A stretch of DNA of 17,366 bases, taken from NCBI GenBank assembly GCA_036260665.1, contig DATAMF010000502.1:1-17366 (forward strand), written 5' to 3'. The position numbers and the translations under genes were made by a program. Position 1 is the stretch's first letter; the number at the start of each line of letters is the position of its first letter. Under the pieces are notes generated by a model that had not been told where the DNA came from, did no database searches, and saw only the letters and a program-made list of their open reading frames with translations. Source of the DNA: DATAMF01 sp036260665. Lineage in GTDB: Bacteria > Chloroflexota > Anaerolineae > Aggregatilineales > Aggregatilineaceae. Positions 14,848 to 17,366 of the stretch are shown here, piece by piece.

Positions 14848-15636
14848 ATGCCAGAACACGTGATTGCGCTGGTGATCTTAGGTATTGCCGCGGGAATGTT
14901 ATCGGGGATGTTTGGGATCGGCGGCGGCGTGGTGATCGTTCCGGCGCTGACGGTGCTTTTGGGATTTGAATTGAAGGAAGCGGTGGGCACCTCGCTGGCG
15001 GTGCTGATTCTGCCAGTGAGCGGTTTTGCGGTGATGGCCTATTACCGGGCGAAAAAGCTCCAACTGCGCATGGCGGCGCTGGTCGCATTGGGCTTGATTT
15101 TCGGCGCGGTGCTGGGGGCACAGGTGGCGCTGGAACTGCCCGGCGCGACACTGCAACGGATTTACGGGGTGTTTCTGATTTACGTGGGCTGGCGCTTCGC
15201 GGAACCGCGTCAGGTGCTGGGGAAAAATGCCGACAAAAAGCCGGATCAGCCGGAAGAAAAGCTGGCGCTGGATGCTCAAATGGGAGGGGCGCTGCTGCTG
15301 GTGGGCGTGACAGCGGGGATCGCGTCGGGGCTGTTCGGGATCGGCGGGGGATTGGTGATCGTTCCGGCGCTGGTGGCTTTCTTCCACTTTGATCAAAAAC
15401 GGGCGGTGGGAACCTCGCTGGGGGCGCTGTTGGCTCCGGTAAGCCTGGGCGCGGTGAAACTGTATTATGACGCGGGGAAAATGGAGATCGCTACGGCGGC
15501 GGCGATTGCGGTGGGATTGATCGGCGGCGCGTTTCTGGGCGCACGGATCGCGCTGGGACTGCCATCATCCACGATTAAACGGCTGTACGGTGTGTTTCTG
15601 TTATTGATCAGTTTAAGATTCCTCTTACAGCTTTGA
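14848..15636 (+). CDS. TauE/SafE family anion permease
   Basis: A 262-residue inner-membrane transporter of the TauE/SafE family, whose members export sulfite, sulfoacetate or related anions. It is an internal duplication: GMLSGMFGIGGGVVIVPAL (16-34) recurs as GIASGLFGIGGGLVIVPAL (157-175), and each is followed by an AVGTSL segment. About seven to eight membrane helices are expected, with a charged cytoplasmic or periplasmic loop at about 121-143. The ATG at 14848 has GGAG at 14837-14840 with seven-base spacing. The 37-base gap after the DUF402 gene has no obvious terminator or promoter, so it may belong to the same transcript. The substrate cannot be read from the sequence, and no sulfur-metabolism gene is nearby. 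Confidence 0.92.
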   Translation: MPEHVIALVILGIAAGMLSGMFGIGGGVVIVPALTVLLGFELKEAVGTSLAVLILPVSGFAVMAYYRAKKLQLRMAALVALGLIFGAVLGAQVALELPGATLQRIYGVFLIYVGWRFAEPRQVLGKNADKKPDQPEEKLALDAQMGGALLLVGVTAGIASGLFGIGGGLVIVPALVAFFHFDQKRAVGTSLGALLAPVSLGAVKLYYDAGKMEIATAAAIAVGLIGGAFLGARIALGLPSSTIKRLYGVFLLLISLRFLLQL

Positions 15637-15719
15637 TGAAAATGGCGAAAAAATTAATTTTGTATGGATGATTCCGTAAGTCGTAGGGATTCCGTAGGTT
15701 AAACGTAGAGCACGCATAA
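15637..15719. other. Intergenic stretch with an 18-base direct repeat
   Basis: No gene is seen here. GATTCCGTA occurs at 15670-15678 and again at 15688-15696, an 18-base period. There is no convincing terminator after the TauE/SafE gene; the T-poor hairpins that can be drawn are weak. Confidence 0.4.
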
Positions 15720-15890
15720 GGAAGAGATAAGATTCGCATCGTGGATGTGCTAACACAGCAAAATCTGGAAGTTATAGACGGCGCGAGTGGTACTGTGGAT
15801 GTCGCGTGGTCCCCCGATGGCACCCAGATTGCTTATAGCGCTTCAGATCAGGCTCATTTTGCGACTGTCGAACTCGACAGTGCCCCCTGA
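15720..15890 (+). pseudogene. 3' remnant of a TolB/WD-like propeller gene
   Basis: A frame open from 15720 (after an in-frame stop at 15717) to TGA 15888-15890 encodes a protein tail with VDVLTQQNLEVI and VDVAWSPDGTQIAYSASD, a typical propeller blade. There is no ATG and no ribosome-binding site; GTG 15741 would give only 49 residues, too few for even two blades. It therefore looks like the last blade of a decayed or truncated gene. It is not a copy of either complete propeller gene at 7.2-10.6 kb by eye: the sequence is different and closer to the canonical TolB repeat. Confidence 0.65.
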
Positions 15891-15944
15891 TAACACTTTC
15901 CTCTCCCTTTTTCGCCGCATGTGGCTAATCATGCCCCGCATCTT

Positions 15945-15974
15945 CCCCCTCTTCCAACTCGGTTGGAGAGGGGG
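15945..15974. repeat. REP-like intergenic hairpin
   Basis: CCCCCTCTTCCAAC (15945-15958) pairs with GTTGGAGAGGGGG (15962-15974) with a single bulged T, giving a very stable 13-bp stem, and GGGGGTGAGG follows. The C/T-rich then G/A-rich palindrome is the layout of dispersed intergenic repeats. It could also act as a transcription barrier, but no T-run follows. Confidence 0.6.
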
Positions 15975-16070
15975 ACCGAGGGGGTGAGGTTCGCTTTTGA
16001 AGGGCCGAGGGGTAATTCCATCCCCATTCGCGTACAATTGAATGACACACTGCACAAGGAGAGGTGAACA

Positions 16071-16976
16071 ATGGATATAGCCATTATGCTGGAAGGCCAG
16101 ATGGGGCTGACGTGGCCGCGCTGGCAGCGTATCGCCCGCCTGGTTGAAGACCTGGGCTTCGCGGGCCTCTACCGTTCGGATCATTTCGTCAACCCCAACC
16201 CACCCGATCAGGCATCCCTCGAATTATGGGTATCGCTGGTCTGGTTGGCGAGTAACACCCGCCGCATCGAGTTTGGCCCGCTCGTCTCCCCGGTATCCTT
16301 CCGCCACCCCGCCATGACCGTTCGGATGGCGAGCGCGGTGGATGATCTTTCCGGCGGACGTCTCATTTTAGGCATCGGCGCGGGCTGGAACGAACGCGAG
16401 CACCACAATTACAGTTACGATCTCCTCGACACTACCGCCCGTTTTGCGCGTTTTGAAGAGGCCGCCCAAATAATCACCCATCTTTTACGGAATGACGATT
16501 CCTTAACTTTTGCGGGCCATTATTACCAGTTCCATGATGCCGTGCTGCTGCCCCGTCCGCAGCGCCCCACCCCGATCCTGATCGGCGGCAATGGCGAGCG
16601 CCGCACCCTGTCGCTGGTCGCGCAGTACGCCGACGAATGGAACGCCGTCTACATCACCGCCGCGCGCTTTGCCGAACTGAACACGCGCCTGTCCGAACTC
16701 CTGACCGCGCGCAACCGGATTCCGCAAACCGTGCGCCGCTCGCTGATGGCCGGGCTGTATTTCGGCACGGATGATGCCCACCTCAAGCGCCTGCTGGACG
16801 AAAACGGGGCCACCGCCGAAGAAGCCCGTTCGCGCGGCATCCTCGTCGGCACGCCCAGCGCCCTCCAGGATCAGCATGCCGAACTTGCGGCGGCGGGTGT
16901 CCAGCGTGTTATGCTCCAATGGCTCGACCTCGACGCCCTGGATCGCCTGGAAGCGCTCGCCCACGCCGTCCTGTAG
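16071..16976 (+). CDS. LLM-class flavin-dependent oxidoreductase
   Basis: A 301-residue luciferase-like TIM-barrel enzyme using F420 or FMN. Family signatures are a GLYRSDHF segment (32-39), LASNTRRIEFGPLVSPVSFRHP (59-80 region), LSGGRLILGIGAGWNEREH (93-111) and PTPILIGGNGERRTLSLVAQYADEWN in the middle. These match the predicted F420-dependent subgroup. The ATG at 16071 follows AAGGAGAGG (16056-16064). The substrate is unknown; oxidoreductases of this class act on very varied compounds. Codon use differs from the genes upstream: Val is mostly GTC, Ala GCC and Gly GGC here, against GTG, GCG and GGG/GGC in the permease gene. The gene stands alone between two hairpin repeat regions, so it may be a recent arrival. 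Confidence 0.93.
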   Translation: MDIAIMLEGQMGLTWPRWQRIARLVEDLGFAGLYRSDHFVNPNPPDQASLELWVSLVWLASNTRRIEFGPLVSPVSFRHPAMTVRMASAVDDLSGGRLILGIGAGWNEREHHNYSYDLLDTTARFARFEEAAQIITHLLRNDDSLTFAGHYYQFHDAVLLPRPQRPTPILIGGNGERRTLSLVAQYADEWNAVYITAARFAELNTRLSELLTARNRIPQTVRRSLMAGLYFGTDDAHLKRLLDENGATAEEARSRGILVGTPSALQDQHAELAAAGVQRVMLQWLDLDALDRLEALAHAVL

Positions 16977-17010
16977 ACGCGCCGCATCCCTCCTCACGCA
17001 CAATACCGTT

Positions 17011-17035
17011 GTAGGGGCGTCGGCTTGCCGCGCCC
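17011..17035. repeat. Intergenic repeat hairpin of GTAGGGGCG type
   Basis: GGGCG-T-CGGC (from about 17015) pairs with GCCGCGCCC (17027-17035) across a TT loop, with one bulged T. The GTAGGGGCG...CGCCC form resembles short palindromes scattered through Chloroflexota and cyanobacterial intergenic regions. It lies 34 bases after the oxidoreductase stop and may also help end transcription. Confidence 0.55.
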
Positions 17036-17039
17036 TGCC

Positions 17040-17069
17040 CCTCCTTTCTCCGCGGGCGGGGAAAGGAGG
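17040..17069. repeat. Second hairpin repeat after the oxidoreductase gene
   Basis: CCTCCTTTC (17040-17048) pairs with GAAAGGAGG (17061-17069), a perfect 9-bp stem around a GC-rich 12-base loop. It is similar in style (pyrimidine arm, purine arm) to the hairpin before the oxidoreductase gene. No T-run follows, so it is a repeat rather than a standard terminator. Confidence 0.55.
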
Positions 17070-17366
17070 CCGGGACGATAGGGGTTCCCCTGTCACACCC
17101 TCATTATTAACCATCCAAGTTAGTCATCCGATGGTGATGACAACTCCGAACATCTGTGCTATCCTATTCATATCGTCCACCATCGCCCTTTAACAACGAC
17201 CAATAACTTCAAAGGGGGGGTCAGAAAATCACCCAAGTTTTACAAAATCCCTACTTTGTAGAACTTCCCAGGTTCAAAATGCCGAAAGTGGGGGGGGGGG
17301 GGGGATCATTCGGAAGATCAACAATTCTTCCCGTCTCGCGTCGTGAAATGGAAGCTTTTTCCCCGT

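Larger units (their letters stand above)
16977..17366. other. Gene-free right end with repeats and homopolymer tracts
   Basis: No credible gene is seen. Reading frames that cross it on either strand lack family motifs or ribosome-binding sites. Besides the two hairpins listed separately, it holds G7 (17214-17220) and G15 (17290-17304). From about 17100 onward the sequence is AT-richer than the rest and has no recognisable content. Confidence 0.7.

Noticed and set aside
16033..16038. -10 box TACAAT upstream of the oxidoreductase gene
   Set aside because: Good as a hexamer, but no matching -35 box lies 15-19 bases upstream, so I do not list a promoter.
17123..17141. Small hairpin GTCATC/GATGAC
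   Set aside because: A six-pair stem without T-run or repeats elsewhere; expected by chance.

Overview
The window looks like a piece of a Chloroflexota (Anaerolineae-like) chromosome or metagenome contig. This is an inference from three things: the gene families present, the frequent GTG/TTG starts in a fairly GC-rich background, and short intergenic hairpins of a kind I associate with that phylum. No rRNA, tRNA, CRISPR array, transposase or phage structural gene was seen. Genes are tightly packed up to about 15.6 kb. After that come a gene remnant, two hairpin repeats, one gene of different base composition, and an end that looks unreliable.

Region 1 (1-2627, + strand): the 3' part of a PAS-containing histidine kinase cut by the window edge, its single-domain CheY-like response regulator, and an alpha/beta-hydrolase with an Asp nucleophile whose lid carries a long Pro/Ala-rich insert.

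Region 2 (2639-7193, + strand): a thiamine operon. A good sigma-70-type promoter leads into a TPP riboswitch followed by an intrinsic terminator. An alternative antiterminator pairing between aptamer and terminator can be written out base by base. Downstream are thiN (thiamine pyrophosphokinase), an ABC permease, a ThiY/NMT1-type binding protein, a small three-helix membrane protein resembling the DUF5706/Pycsar-effector (PycTM) fold, the ABC ATPase and an ASCH-domain protein. The transporter would import thiamine or its pyrimidine precursor and ThiN would make TPP, which closes the feedback loop. The PycTM-like and ASCH genes are unexpected members.

Region 3 (7194-10642, - strand): two tandem paralogous membrane-anchored TolB/WD-like beta-propeller proteins, translationally coupled, with conserved cysteines suggesting extracytoplasmic disulfides. 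Their 3' end directly abuts the thiamine operon.

Region 4 (10643-15636, + strand): a strong promoter overlaid by a GAAC-N4-GTTC palindrome (SOS-box-like) drives a small coiled-coil protein, followed by an intrinsic terminator. Next is a compact cluster: a winged-helix/Pro-rich/beta-domain protein, a PAS-GAF-PAS histidine kinase with an apparently degenerate ATP site, and a DUF402 protein. A TauE/SafE permease follows.

Region 5 (15637-17366): the remnant of a propeller gene, a hairpin repeat, an LLM-class flavin-dependent oxidoreductase with C-ending rather than G-ending codon preference, further hairpin repeats, and a terminal segment with a 15-base G homopolymer that is probably of low assembly quality.
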